Assembly: GCA_030323885.1 (NCBI GenBank)
Contig: CM059199.1
Coordinates: 40,618,590-40,682,589, forward strand
Source of the DNA: Branchipolynoe longqiensis
Lineage: Eukaryota; Annelida; Polychaeta; Phyllodocida; Polynoidae
Reading direction: 5' to 3'
Length of the DNA: 64,000 nt
Positions within the stretch are counted from its first letter, which is position 1. Each line of letters opens with the position of its first letter. Positions 8,614-20,539 of the stretch are shown one piece after another. The notes beneath the pieces were generated by a model, which worked only from the letters and a program-made list of their open reading frames with translations, made no database searches and had not been told where the DNA came from. Position numbers and translations under genes: made by a program.

Positions 8614-9691
8614 ATTTTGTACTCACTTAATATAATTTTCGTACATGCTTAATATAATTTATCTATCTTTGTATTTCATTTCAATTTGGTTGAATTTATT
8701 TGAGTACTAATATGTTCATATTATATCCAGCTGTATATAGATTATTTTACTTGCATATTATTTATTTGTATTTATATTATCAGAATATTACAACAAATAG
8801 TTTCCACGGTCCAAAACTGCCCCATGGTAACAAAACAGTTTACACCACAATCCCCCACCTTAGGTCATATTACTTAACCTACTCTGATTTCTAACCCAGT
8901 AACCTACTGACCCACTGACCCACTTTCTTAGTTTCTACTAATCTACACTATCTAAGGATGTGGCAGTGATAGATATCTGCAATAAAATGCCTAGGGCCAG
9001 AAGATCAGTGGCTAGGCACCGACAAAATGTAAATTGTGCGGAATAAATTGTCGACAAACAGATTTGAAAAGAAATCTTAATTTCAATATATATGCATAAA
9101 TATGCTACTTAAATTGTCTCGCAACTAGTTTTAATGTATAATTAATTGGCGTTATATCATATATAAATACGAATCAAAGGCGACTACGACTGGTGTATTT
9201 ATATATTAAAGCATAATACATATTTCTATATATCCTCTTATTAAATTGTTAATGCATAGACAGTTCTCGATTGACAACGAATTGATTTTTTGGGACATAA
9301 CAATAAAAACAATAACCGACAGGCCTGTTGTAAATGACAGGTCTGAAATGGTGCTTTAATTGCTGTATATATGAATATATAAACGGTTATATACATATAT
9401 ATATGTTTGTGTGTGTTTCTATACAAGAGGCACAGGGGTACCTTCTTTATTATCTGCTTTACCAAGGGTCGCCGAAATTGGAAAATAAAAAAACGGAAGA
9501 TCTTAAGGAGTGTTATATTGGGAGTTCTGGGGGTTTTCCCCACAAGAAAAATGTTAAAATCTTAGATGCTCTTGGGTGCATTTTGGACACAATAATCAGT
9601 AAGATTAATATCATTTTGGAAAATGAACCACCATAAGATCTGTGTACGGTGATGATGGGGACATAAAATATTGTACACCTTACGGTGAAAC
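8614..9691. other. AT-rich non-coding stretch
   Basis: No gene, repeat family or structured RNA is recognised. The open frames are short, AT-driven and without codon structure. Confidence 0.6.
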
Positions 9692-10180
9692 CAGTGTTGC
9701 ATATTCCGCCGTCCGCCAGTTTCCGCAGTACGCATACACTCAAATGCATTGTCAATGGCCGTGAGCAATTTTCATACAGAAAAAGTGAAATATCTCTAAA
9801 AGCACACCACCTAGAAACAAATCGCTTGGGTCACATATAGAAAACATCTTTACCAAAAAGATTAGATTAAATTTATAAGGTTAGGGATCTTGATTTCTAT
9901 TAATTTTGAATAAAACTAATGTTTTGCACTGCGCATGTGGTCAAACTCAAGGCATTTTTAATGGTCGTGAGCAATCTCCATACAGAAAAAGTGAAATATC
10001 TCTAAAACACATCAAATCGCTTGGTACACATATAGAAAACATCTTTACCAAAAACATTATGTTAAATTTATAAGGTTAGTGACGATGCTATTCGATTTTG
10101 ACGCATGCACAGAAGTGATGCGTACCGCAGAAACTGGCGGACGGCGGAAACTGTGACACCGGAAAGGTTGGCAACCCTGC
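9692..10180. mobile_element. hAT-like MITE with internal duplication
   Basis: The 30-bp inverted repeats CCGCCGTCCGCCAGTTTCCG (from 9706) and its complement (10118-10147) have two mismatches. Ends of CAGTGTTGC (9692) and GGCAACCCTG (to 10180) resemble the CAGGGTTGCCAAC ends of hAT-type MITEs. Inside, a segment of about 140 bp is present twice in direct order (about 9739-9886 and 9946-10078; GAAAAAGTGAAATATCTCTAA). No 8-bp target duplication is evident. It encodes no transposase. Confidence 0.6.
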
Positions 10181-10292
10181 TCTACCCCATTACATCACCC
10201 TTTAGCTGTCTAACATAGAGTTATACATACAACTTTTCCGTTATGCTTCATTAACTTTCTCTTTAGCTGTCTAACACATAAGCATACATACA

Positions 10293-10626
10293 TTTGTTTT
10301 TTGTTGTTGTTGTTTTATATCCTAGCAACATCTAAGGTCATATCAGGATGGGTACCGACTAGTGACAGTGCACACTCATGGCAACTTTTATAGTGCTGCC
10401 CCACTGGGAAATCAGGCTGCCAGCACCACGACCCAATATCCCACTCAGTCACATTATACTGACACTGAGCTAACCAGTCCTTGGCCTCTCCTATTAATGC
10501 CAAGCACCTGGCTAGGAAGTGACAGGTATCAATTTTAAAGTCATTGGTTTGACTCAACCGGGAAATGAACTCCCGAAAATTCTGCACCCGAGGCACGCGC
10601 TCTACCGATTAGGCCACCATGCCTGG
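10293..10626 (-). mobile_element. SINE copy 1 (head type B)
   Basis: Family description: about 330 bp. The tRNA-like head has an A box of TGGCCGAAT type and a GGTTCGAACCC-type B box, followed by GAGTCAAACCAATGACTTA. The conserved body runs through ATTAATAGGATAGGGCAAGG, GTGACTGAGTGGGATAT, GGGGCAGCACTATAAAGT and CTGATATGACCTTAGATGTT, and ends in (AACC)n or (GTT)n. RNA polymerase III transcription and a LINE partner are expected from known SINE biology; the partner is not identified. This copy is full length, with its 3' (GTT)n tail at the left and its head at the right. Confidence 0.85.
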
Positions 10627-10867
10627 TGTAGTATAAACACAACTAATGCAGGGACACCATCTCTTTTTGCTGGTCTGCCCTGTTCATTTTGCCGGTGGCT
10701 GCATAACACTCTGATTCGATTAGGGGAGGAGATACTTTGTGGACTTGGCACCTTGCCAAAGCAGTGTCCAAACCAGATGACCATCCACCAGATGACCATT
10801 GTTTAACAAACAATTCAACCGCACACTTACTAATACAGCTTCACCAAGCAAATAAACCCTGGTATAG

Positions 10868-11139
10868 AGCGTTACCCTGGTTCGAACCCTGGTTGAGTCA
10901 AACCAATGACTTAAAACTTTATACTTGTCGCTTCCTAGCCTGGTGCTGGGCATTAATAGGATAGGACAAGGTGCGGATACTTTGACTGAGTGGGATATCA
11001 ACTCATGGTGTTGGTGGCCTGGTCTTCTAGTGGGGCAGCACCATAAAGTGTTCATGAGTGCACACTGTCACAAGTTGGTATTCGTCCTGATATGACCCTA
11101 CATGTTGCCAGGACGTAAAACTCTTATAACCAACCAACC
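10868..11139 (+). mobile_element. SINE copy 2, head decayed
   Basis: The B box GGTTCGAACCC and the whole body are present, ending ACCAACCAACC, but the A-box half of the head is gone. It faces copy 1 head to head and is followed by copy 3. Confidence 0.75.
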
Positions 11140-11186
11140 TTTATACCCTGAAGAGATTTAAAGGCACCGTGCTAAATACCTAATTT

Positions 11187-11513
11187 GGTTGTTGGAGTTT
11201 TACGTCCTGGCAACATCTAACCTCAGTTCAGGAAGGATACTGACAGAACTGACAGAACAAACTCATGGCAAATTTATAGTGTTGCCCCACTTTGAGACCA
11301 GGCCACCAGTACCATGACCTGATATCCCACTCAGTCGCATTATCCTGTCAATGAGCCAACAAGTCCCTTCCCTATCCTAATAATGCTGAGTATCTGGCTA
11401 GGAAGGGGCCTGTATCAATTTTTAAGTCATTGGTTTGACTCAACCAGGGTTCGAACCATCGGATTCGAATCCTACGATCTACCAAAATGGGAGACGGACG
11501 CTCAACTCATTCC
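11187..11513 (-). mobile_element. SINE copy 3 (head type A)
   Basis: Starts GGTTGTTGGAGTTTTACG and ends in a type A head (GGGAGACGGACGCTCAACTC). The head contains a small duplication of the GATTCGAA segment. Confidence 0.8.
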
Positions 11514-11687
11514 CTAATAATAGTCATATGTTAGGTAGTAACAATGTCAGAGCGCTGTTGATTAGTTAGCACAGTGGTCCCTACCTGATCCACTAAATGA
11601 GTCTCAGTACGGGGCGTCCCTTTATAATTCAGGGAGTACCCCCGGGATGTTTTCACAGCCCTTAAGGCCTACGGTCTGATGGTCGAC

Positions 11688-13116
11688 CACACCACCTTAC
11701 AGATAGGCACACATCCAGTCACCAGCACACACACACACAAGCCACACCACCTTACAGATAGACCCACACACACTCACCAACACACAAGCCACACCATCTT
11801 ACAGACATACACACACACACAAGCCACACCACCTTACAGCTAGACACACACACACTCACCCACACACAAGCCACACCACCTTACAGACAGACACACACTC
11901 ACCAGCACACACACAACCACACACCTTCAGGAGCCCACACACTCACCCACACACAAGCCACACCACCTTACATATAGACCCACACACACTCACCAACACA
12001 CAAGCCACACCATCTTACAGACATACACACACAGAAGCCACACCACCTTACATCTAGACCTGCACACACTCACCCACACACAAGCCACACCACCTTACAG
12101 ACAGACACACACTCACCAGCACACACACACACAATCCACACAACCTTACAGCTAGACCCACACACACTCACCCACACACAAGCCACACCACCTTACAGAT
12201 AGACACACACACAAACCACAACACCTTACATCTAGACACACACACTCACCCACACACAAGCTACACCATATTACAGACAGAAACACACACACTCACCAAC
12301 ACAGACATACACAAGCCACAGCACCTTACATACAGACCCACACACACTCACCTACACACAAGCCACACCACCTTACAGACAGACACACACACTCTCCAGC
12401 ACACAACCACACAAGCGAGACCACCTTACAGCTAGACACACACACACTCACCTACACACAAGCCACACCACCTTACAGACAGACACACACACTCACCAGC
12501 ACACACACACAAGCCACACCACCTTACATACAGACCCACACACACTCACCCACACACAAGCCACACAGCACCTTACAGACCGACACACACACAAGCCACA
12601 CCACCTTACATACAGACCCACACACACACTCACCCACACACACGCCAGACCACCGTACATACAGACACACACACAAGCCACACCACGTAGACACCCACAC
12701 TCACCACCCAGCCTACCACTTACAGACAGACCCACACACTCACCACACCAGCATCCACCTACAGACAGACACACACACACTCACCAACACACATACAAGC
12801 TACACCACCTTACATACATACACACACACTCACCAACACACACACAAGTTACACCACCTTACAAATTACAGACATACCCACACACACTCACCAACACACA
12901 CAAACCACACTACCTTACAGACAGACACACACACTCACCAGCACACTCACCATCACACACACACATGTCACACCACCTTACAGACATACCAACACACACA
13001 CTCACCAATACACACACAAGCCACACCACATTACATACACACTCTCACCAACACACACACCAGCCACACCACCTTACAGACAGACCCACACACACTCACC
13101 AACACACACACACAGA
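11688..13116. repeat. CA-rich minisatellite
   Basis: Irregular units of roughly 40-65 bp built from AAGCCACACCACCTTACAG and ACACACTCACCAACACACA. Unit length varies by expansion of the CA part, while the ACCACCTTACA block is conserved. Frames open on either strand are repeat artefacts. Confidence 0.9.
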
Positions 13117-13347
13117 ATACACCCACATCGAATTGTGTAACACATTCTCCCACCCCCTCCCTACCCCACCAGTGGGGGTACAAAAAAACACCTGAAACCT
13201 GCAAAAAAGGGGAAGACTCAAGGAGACGAATCGATTTATTGAGCGATTCCAGAAAGACAATCGAGAAGCACAAGCAATGTCCGTGGAAGAAGTTAGGTTT
13301 AGGCGCTTTTACCAATATTGGCTTTCCGCAGTGGAAGGCTGAAAGGA

Positions 13348-13452
13348 AGGTGGGAAGGGGAGGGGGCGGGGAGGGGGAGGGGGACGGGGAGGGGGGAGGT
13401 GGAGGGGGAGGGGGGAGGGGGAGGGGGAGTGGGAGGGGGAGGGGGAAGGGGA
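13348..13452 (+). repeat. G-rich tract, quadruplex-prone
   Basis: About 100 bp of GGGAGGGGG-type repeats on the + strand, with many runs of three or more G separated by 1-2 bases. This pattern can fold as G-quadruplex. No gene. Confidence 0.8.
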
Positions 13453-13605
13453 ACTGTGGTCTGTCTTACCAGCAGATCGCCATTGCAACTTAAGGGTATC
13501 TCCACCCAAAAAGTGCCAATTGAACAATGTCTGTCAAATTATAAATGTTTAAAGATATGGCTCAGCATGTTTATTTGTGGGTTTATTTTTTTTCAGGTGG
13601 GGTAG

Positions 13606-13895
13606 GGCTTTACATCCTAGCAAGATCTAAGGTTATATCAGGAGTAGTACAGATTTGTGTAACAGTGCATACTCATGGCGACTTTATCATGCTGTCCCAT
13701 TGGATGACTGGGCCACCAGCGCCATGACCCGATATCCCACTGAAGCACATCATCCTAATAGTAATAGCGAACAAACCAGATCCTGCTCTATCCTACTACT
13801 AATGCCGAGTCCCAGGCTAGGTAGCGACAAGTATCACTTTTATAATTGAATTGTTTGATTTGGTTATGGTTCGAACACATGACCTCACTAGTCGC
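13606..13895 (-). mobile_element. SINE copy 4, diverged
   Basis: Body recognisable throughout (CTATCCTACTACTAATGCC, GCGACAAGTATCAC), with a poor head around GGTTCGAACACATG. A separate + strand tail fragment (CTGATATGACCTTAGATGTT) follows at 13902-13948. Confidence 0.7.
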
Positions 13896-13948
13896 TACCC
13901 GCTCTGATATGACCTTAGATGTTGTCAGGAAGTCAACCTCCATCCAAC

Positions 13949-14570
13949 AAAATCCTACACAAATAAACACTTGCAAGTGGTGAGGCAGTCGGCAGGAGCG
14001 GACGAAATGGGAGGGAGCGCCAGTTCCAGCTAGCGGGGAATGACGGAACTAACGATGTTGGGTGGGGGTGGGGGTGGGGTTTGCGGGGAAGAAGTGACAT
14101 TCCACACAAATCGAATGCAACGCAAAACATTGTGGACAATCACAATTAACAAAATAAAAAGCAAATAAAAAGCACCAAAAAATGACTATCCTGACGAGAC
14201 CCGACCTTACGTACTGAAATAGAAATAGAAATATCCAGGGTTGCCTTCCTTTGAGATTAATAATAAACCGAGTGGTTGAATTTAGGAAAGAGACAGTTAT
14301 CAAAAGAGGTTACATTACATGCCATATTTTCCCCTGGATTGTCAAAACTGCCCTTAATCAGACAGGCAAAAAAACCACTCCTCATAACATTCCAAATTAG
14401 GGAAGCACTCTGAAACCGTGCAAAGAAAACCCAGTAAACGAGGCGAATTTGTCAGATAATCTATGCTCAATCATCATAACAAGTTCATTACATGGATATC
14501 TGTAGTCCACATTTAAGTGGTTCTCGTCCCATATAAATATGGAATCGATATCTTATCTTTTGACATTCTT
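13949..14570. other. Non-coding stretch
   Basis: Contains a short GGTGGGGGTGGGGGTGGGG run near 14060. Otherwise it is unique-looking DNA without a supported gene. Confidence 0.5.
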
Positions 14571-15366
14571 GATATCAAGTTCCCTCTAACGTATGGCGAA
14601 ACATCTTCCTCATAGGGTCACTAAGTACATTGTGACGGCACGAGTACATTCTCGACATCAATTGCCATGTATCGTATGGTGAGACATCTTCCTTATAGGG
14701 TCACTGAGTCCATCATGACATCACGGAGTAATCCTCGACATTAACTGCCCTGTAGCATATGGTGCGACATCTTTGACATAGGGTCACTGAGTACATCATG
14801 AGGTCATGGAGTACATTCTCGACACTAACTGCCCTGTAGCGTATGGTGGGACATCTTCCACATAGGGGCACTGAGTAGGTCATGAGTACATTCTCGACAT
14901 CAACTGCCCTCTAACATATGGTGGGACACCTTCCACATAGGGTCACTGAGTACAGTGTGATGTTCTTGTTTACATGCTCGACAACAACTGCCCTGTAGTG
15001 TATGGCGCGAAATCTTCCAGAAAGGGTCAATGAGTACATTGTGAAGTCACAGAGTACATTCTCGACACTAACTGCCCTGTAGCGTATGGTGAGTCATCTT
15101 CCACATAGGCTCACTGAGTACATCATGACGTCACAGAATACATTCTCTAGATCAACTGCCCTGTATCATATGGTTGGATATCTTCCACATAGGGCCACTG
15201 AGTACATCATGACGTCACGAGTACATTCTCGACATCAACTGCCCTCTAACATATGGTGCAACATCTTCCACATAGGGTCAGTGAGTACATCGTGACGTCA
15301 TGGTGTACATTCTCGACATCAACTGCCCTGTAGCGCGTGGTGTGACATCTTCCACATAGGGTCACA
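14571..15366. repeat. 84-bp tandem array with CRE-like sites
   Basis: About nine units of 83-90 bp. The consensus passes through TACATTCTCGACATCAACTG, CCCTGTAGCGTATGGTG, ACATCTTCCACATAGGGTCA and CTGAGTACATCATGACGTCA. Several units carry the palindrome TGACGTCA, identical to a CRE core, though most units have it mutated. Non-coding. Confidence 0.88.
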
Positions 15367-15544
15367 CAACCTCCCCAATGAACCTCTTCTGGGTTGATGT
15401 CCGCTGGTTCTTTAGGATGAACTGAGGCTATGCCCTGGTGTGCTTAAGATTACAAGAATTAGCCCCCCCCCTCATACCTATCCATCACTATAAATGCAAA
15501 ACTATAAGTGCAATTTGATCTCCCTAAGCGCATGTCTCATAATA

Positions 15545-15705
15545 AGCAAACTGGAGTAATCTATAAATCCTGTGACGCGAGTGAGGTTTCGCACGTCCAT
15601 TAGGGACTGGAAGGGCCGGTGGAAGGGAGAAGATAGAATAATCAAAGCGATCCCCTCCACGCCTTTATACTCGCATAATGCGTTTATACATCACATGTAT
15701 ATATT
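15545..15705 (-). repeat. TA-flanked repeat family copy, inverted
   Basis: Reverse-strand copy: CCTTTATACTCGCATAATGC at 15661 is the complement of the family head. The GTGGCGCCAC block is not intact here, so the 3' part is diverged or different. Confidence 0.5.
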
Positions 15706-15867
15706 CACTTTACCTCTCCACATCTACCTACCAATAAACTGTAAGAAGAACATCATGACTGCCACAGACTGAGGATCCACACTCACCTGTAAGAACAAAG
15801 ATATGCAAAGATGAACACAAAACAGAAACACATGGACAATTAATCACCAACAACTCAATTATAACCA

Positions 15868-16206
15868 CCGGGCGCAGTGGCTGATTCGGTCGAGCGTGGG
15901 GCACGCATGCGGAAGGTCCGGAGTTTGGTTCCCAGTCGAGTCAAACCAATGACTTATAAAATTTATACTTGTCGCATTCTACCCTGGTGCTCAGCATTAA
16001 TAGGATATGGCAAGGAATGGTTAGCTGAGTGTCGGGATAACGTGACTGAGTCGGATATCGGGTCATGGTACCGGCAGCCTGATTTCCCAGTGGGGCAGCA
16101 CTATGATAATATAAAGGAGCCATGAGTGCGCACTGTCACAAGTAGGTACCTGTCCTAATATGACCTGAGATGTTGCCAGGATGCAAAACTCCAATAACCA
16201 ACCAAC
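15868..16206 (+). mobile_element. SINE copy 5 (head type B)
   Basis: Full length: head CCGGGCGCAGTGGCTGATTC, complete body and an ACCAACCAAC tail. It directly abuts the long inverted repeat starting at about 16208. Confidence 0.85.
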
Positions 16207-16207
16207 T

Positions 16208-17332
16208 CAATGGGGACCTTTCAGTTTGCATGACTCTCTCGTCAGATGGTGCACCATGCCAGTCTCATGTAATGCTGCGGTTGGATAGAACCAGGGTGTG
16301 GTGAGGATTTTGGTGTGTGTGGTGGGGGGTGTTGGGATTTAGGGGTGTGTGGTGGGGGTGTAGGTGTGTGTGTTGGGTGTGTGGTGGGGGTGTATATTTG
16401 TGTGGTGGAGGTGTAGGGGTGTGGTGAGGATGTTGGTGTGTGCTGGGAGTGTATGGGGATTTAGGGGTATGTGGTGGGGGTGTAGGGTTGTGTGGTGAGT
16501 GTGTATGGTGGGGTGCGTGTGGTTGGGGTGTAGGTGTGTAGGGTGGGTGTGTGGTGGGGTATGTTTGTGTGGTGGGTGTGTTGTGGAGGTTTAGGGGTAT
16601 GGTGAGGATGTTGGTGTGTGTGGTGGGGGTGTATGGGGATTTAGAGGTGTGTGATGGGGGTGTAGGGGTGGTTGCGGCTTAGGGATGTTGTAGGGGTGTA
16701 AGTTTGTGTGGTGGGGGTTGATGGTGTGTGTGCTGGGGGTGTAGGTGGTTTGTGGTGGAGGTGTAGGGGTGTCTTGCAGAGTGGCACCTCACAATCTTTA
16801 GCATCCCTAAACCCCACCACACACCTACACCCCCACCAACGGGCCTAAAACCCCACCACACACCCCACCACACACACATGTACCCCCATACACCCCACCC
16901 TACACACCTATACCCCCAGTACCCCTTACACCCCCACCACACACCTACACCCTGACCACACACATACATCACACACACCACCACCCTCACCACAAACACA
17001 CCTACACCTCAACCACACACACCTACACCCCCACCAAACACCCCCACCACACACCTACACCCCCACCACATCTATAAACCCCCACCACACACCTACACCC
17101 CCACCACACCCACATCCCCCACCACACCTCTAAACCCTCACCACACACTTACACCCCCACCACACACATACCTACACCCCCACCACATCCCTAAACCACC
17201 ACCACCTACCCCACATCACCACCCTCACCACACACCTATACCCTTCTATCCAACCATGATCGCCGACTTTGACCAGGAGCGGGTGCTGCCACCAAGTGTA
17301 TGGTGAGAGAAATGGCCCATGAAAGGTCCCAA
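16208..17332. repeat. Long inverted repeat with GT/CA arms
   Basis: The outer ends GGGGACCTTTCA (from 16210) and TGAAAGGTCCC (to about 17330), then GGTTGGATAGAA (16279) and TTCTATCCAACC (about 17244-17255), are inverted. Between them the left half (16300-16770) is GT-rich (GTGTGGTGGGGGTGTAGG) and the right half (16800-17240) is its CA-rich complement. The switch point is near 16785. The arms are degenerate, so pairing would be imperfect. It may be a foldback element or an inverted duplication. Frames within it are artefacts. Confidence 0.75.
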
Positions 17333-17623
17333 TTGTAACCCAACTGCTTACAAGACAGGAAGGACCATAATTGCTACAAAAACACAACTAGCTTTAATCA
17401 ATGTCACTTTATATAACAATGCCATTTGCGAGGCCCATTATAAATACAGGAAAGGATGAACCGGTCAGGGACAGGAACCATTTTCTGCTTTCAACGAGTT
17501 AGTAACAATATCGGGAACTTCGAAGATGCAGCAGCTTGACAAAATAAGAGCAGTTTAATGAGGTGCTGCAATAGACACACACTGATTACACCAGTTTCCC
17601 AATCAGTCACATTCTCCTAATAT

Positions 17624-17954
17624 ACCAGTCGTGGTGGCCGAATGGGTAGATCGCAGGCCTCGCGTGCAGGGAGTGTGGTTCCCGTTCGAGTCAAACCAAT
17701 GACTAATCAAATTGATACTTATCGCTTCCTAGCCTGGCGCTCAGCATTAATAGGATAAGGCAAGGACTGGTTAGCTCAGTGTCAGGATAATGTGACTGAG
17801 AGAGATATCGGGTAAAGATGCCAGCGCCCTGAATTTCCCAGCAGGGCAGCAATATAAAGTCGCCATGAGTGTGCACTGTCACAAGTCGGTACCCATCCTG
17901 ATATGACCTTAGATGTTGTCAGGACATAAAACTACAAAAACCAACCAACCGACC
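17624..17954 (+). mobile_element. SINE copy 6 (head type B)
   Basis: Full length from CCAGTCGTGGTGGCCGAAT to ACCAACCAACCGACC. A short reverse body fragment (CCCAATCAGTCACATT) precedes it at about 17595-17620. Confidence 0.85.
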
Positions 17955-18129
17955 ATTATCCGAATACTGAGCTACACAGTCTGTGTCCTATCCTAGTAAT
18001 GCCGAGCGCTGGGCTAGGCAGCGACAAGTATACATTTTGTAAGTCATTGATTTAACTCGGCTGGGATTCCTACTCTCGACCTTCTGCATGGAAAGCCTGA
18101 ACTTTTACCAATTCGGCCACTGCATCTGG
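17955..18129 (-). mobile_element. SINE copy 7, 3' truncated
   Basis: Holds the type B head (AATTCGGCCACTGCATCTGG at the right) and the first half of the body only. It joins copy 6 tail to body. Confidence 0.8.
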
Positions 18130-18175
18130 TATGTGAGGCAAGAGGGGACATGGCCTATGCCAAGTACACCACTCA

Positions 18176-18862
18176 CTACGCAACAACGCAGTGGCTTTTT
18201 TCTGTGAAAAAAAAGTATTCAAAATCTCTTTTTTGTAAAGTAACAACGCAGTGCATTATTCTGCAGAATAAAATATTCAAAATAAAAAAATAAAAAAGCA
18301 ACCTAGTGTGTTTTTCTGTGGAATAAAATATTCAAAATATTTGTTTAAAGGAACAACGCAGTGCGTTATTCTGTGGAATGAAATATTCACAATAAGAAAA
18401 AGCACAAATAATAAAGAAACCCAGTGGGTTATTCTGTGGAATAAAATATTGACTTTTTTTTAAAGTAACAAAGCGGTCACTTATTCTGTGGAATATAATA
18501 TTCACAATTAAAAAAAGTAACAAGGCAGGGTGTTATTCTATGGAATACCATATTCACGTTTAAAAAAAGTAACAACGCAGAGCATTATTCTGTGGAATGA
18601 AATATTCACAATACAAAAAAAAAAAAAAAAAAAAGAAACCCAGTAGGTTATTCTGTGGAATAAAATATTGACAATTTTTGTTTAAAGTTACAAAGCGGTC
18701 CAGTATTCTGTGGAATAAAATATTCACAATAAAAAAATGCACCAAAAAAGCAACCCAGTGTGTTCGTTATTCTGTGGAATAAAATATTCACAATTATCAA
18801 AAGAAATTAATTTTGTTTTAAAGGTACTGTGGAATAGAATATTTACAATTAAAAAAAAAAAT
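18176..18862. repeat. 58-bp AT-rich tandem array
   Basis: About twelve units of 56-60 bp: AACAACGCAGTGCATTATTC, TGTGGAATAAAATATTCACA, then an A-rich run of variable length. Unit divergence is moderate. No coding support. Confidence 0.88.
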
Positions 18863-19173
18863 AAAGGTAGCAACAAACACAACGTGTTTCATCTAAGAGA
18901 CAGCTACAGTTCGAGTTTCTAAATCTCACTCAATAACAGGAACAAGTTCTTTTCAATGAAACCTGGCCTTCCACTTGCATCAGGAGGCTTATCGATGTGC
19001 TTCCGCTGAACACAGAACACACTCAATATACACGAACATAAAGCAACCATCCTTGACTGTGCCGATACAGCAGAATCCTCGGAGGGAAATGCCCAACAAA
19101 GACTGTAGATGAGAAGGTATTGAGCTGTGGCAGAGAAATCCTAAGCACTATACAAGGGTGGAGACATTAGGCC
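18863..19173. other. Non-coding stretch
   Basis: Nothing recognised. AACAGGAACAAGTTCTT near 18935 weakly recalls the duplicated segment at 20.8 kb. Confidence 0.4.
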
Positions 19174-19592
19174 TTAAGCTAAGATTCCTTATATGCAGTA
19201 TGGGGCATGCAAATGCGAATGTGGTATATGCGGCATAGATATATGCCAACCCCCAATAGCTGATGTTTACTTTTTGTGCTGGGGGATGGTTAAACAACTA
19301 AACACACCAAAAATGTTACCCATTATATTTTTTGGGTTTTTTCCTCCAAATATGTGAAGGAAGATCAAAGTTAGTATTGTTTTCTATGGCAAACGCAGCA
19401 GTATTCGCATTCGCATTCGCACTCGCACCGATCAGTCCATGGGTCGATCCATTTGCCGCACTCACATTCGCATTCGCGTTCGTATTTGCATTCGGATGTA
19501 TGGAAGCACCACTATTCATTTACATGCTTTAAATTTTTTTGCCGCATTCGCATTCGCATGCCACATACTGCGTCTAAGGAATCTTAGCTTAA
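19174..19592. mobile_element. MITE with possible TTAA target site
   Basis: Inverted repeats of about 50 bp: GCTAAGATTCCTTATATGC at the left, and at the right the complement of GCTAAGATTCCTTAGACGC, extending through a GGCATGC block and CATTCG hexamers. Both ends are bordered by TTAA (19174-19177 and 19589-19592), the target of Kolobok and piggyBac elements. Because TTAA could itself belong to the inverted repeat, the class is not settled. The interior has CATTCG and GCGAATGC repeats and no transposase. Confidence 0.6.
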
Positions 19593-19730
19593 GCCAGTAC
19601 CGAGCAGGGTCACAAATCACAGAGAATATTCTCCAACTGCCACACTCCACCATCCACAGTGTGAGGTAAGAGAATATTGGCAGTGGTTCTAACCGGGATG
19701 GGCATGGCTAGATGTCAAGTCTGACCATGC

Positions 19731-20064
19731 CCAGACGGGATGGCCGAATGAGTTGAGCATCCGTCTCGCGTTTTGGTAGATCATGGGATTCGAACCCTGG
19801 TCAAGTCAAACCAATAACTTAAAAATTGAAATGTGTTGCTTCCTGGTCAGGCGCTCCGCATTATTAGGATAGGGCAATGGCTGGTTGGCTCAGTGTCAGG
19901 ATGATGTGACTGAGTGGGATATCAGATCAATGAGCTGGCGGTCTGGTCCTCCAGTGGGGCAGCACTATAAAGTCGTCAAAGGTGCGCACTGATGCAAGTC
20001 GGTACCCATCCTGATATGACCTTAGATGTTGCTTGGATGTAAAAATCCAACAATCAATCAATTA
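19731..20064 (+). mobile_element. SINE copy 8 (head type A)
   Basis: Best full-length type A copy: CCAGACGGGATGGCCGAATG, then GGGATTCGAACCCTGGTC, complete body, and CAATCAATCAATT tail. Confidence 0.88.
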
Positions 20065-20071
20065 ACCAGGT

Positions 20072-20273
20072 CTGGCCAAAACAGTTGTGCAAGTCACAGT
20101 GAAAGGAGGAAGAAGACTAGGGGAGCAAAGGAACAGCTGGGAAGAACAACATCAGGGAATGGACAGGCTTGGAGTTTGGCAAGTCGCAGAGGGCAGTGAA
20201 GAACATGGGAACATGGAGGAAACTGGTTGCAAAGTCATCTGTAGCGCCCCAAAGAGCCTCGCGGATAAGGAAT

Positions 20274-20276
<3 letters not shown>
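20072..20276 (+). pseudogene. LINE ORF2 3' end, truncated and frameshifted
   Basis: This is the last part of a non-LTR retrotransposon polyprotein. From 20145 the frame reads NNIREWTGLEFGKSQRAVKN, followed by TWRKLVAKSSVAPQRASRI and a stop at 20274-20276. This is the tail commonly seen at the end of LINE reverse-transcriptase ORFs of RTE/CR1-like elements. Upstream, RRLGEQRNSWE is in another frame, so an indel lies near 20143. A (TGA)n tail follows directly. Everything 5' of about 20072, including the RT domain, is missing, as in ordinary 5'-truncated LINE insertions. The clade is not settled. Confidence 0.75.

Positions 20277-20302
<26 letters not shown>
20274..20302 (+). repeat. (TGA)n microsatellite tail of LINE
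   Basis: About nine TGA units start at the stop codon. A short microsatellite tail instead of poly(A) is typical of RTE/CR1-like LINEs. Confidence 0.85.
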
Positions 20303-20305
<3 letters not shown>

Positions 20306-20539
20306 TGAATGAATGCATTTCGATTAGCACTGGTAATTTGGTATAATTTCCCAATGTGTAAACCAGCTATGTTATTGCAATTTCCTTCAGTTGAAATGGC
20401 TACTGGATAATAATATCTATTTTTGTTTGTTTTGTTGTTGTTGCATTTAGTAAATAATCTGTGCTGTCTGTTTTAATATGCTGATATTATTATCGATAAA
20501 GCATTGCTGACTGGTTGGTTTCCGTGATTGGCCACTATT

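Noticed and set aside
11688..13195. Cys/Val/Gly-rich and His/Thr-rich ORFs
   Set aside because: Frames through the CA minisatellite on either strand, without other support.
20087..20308. 73-aa ORF ending in a Met run
   Set aside because: The Met run is the (TGA)n microsatellite read out of frame. The LINE terminus is in the frame starting 20145, with a stop at 20274.
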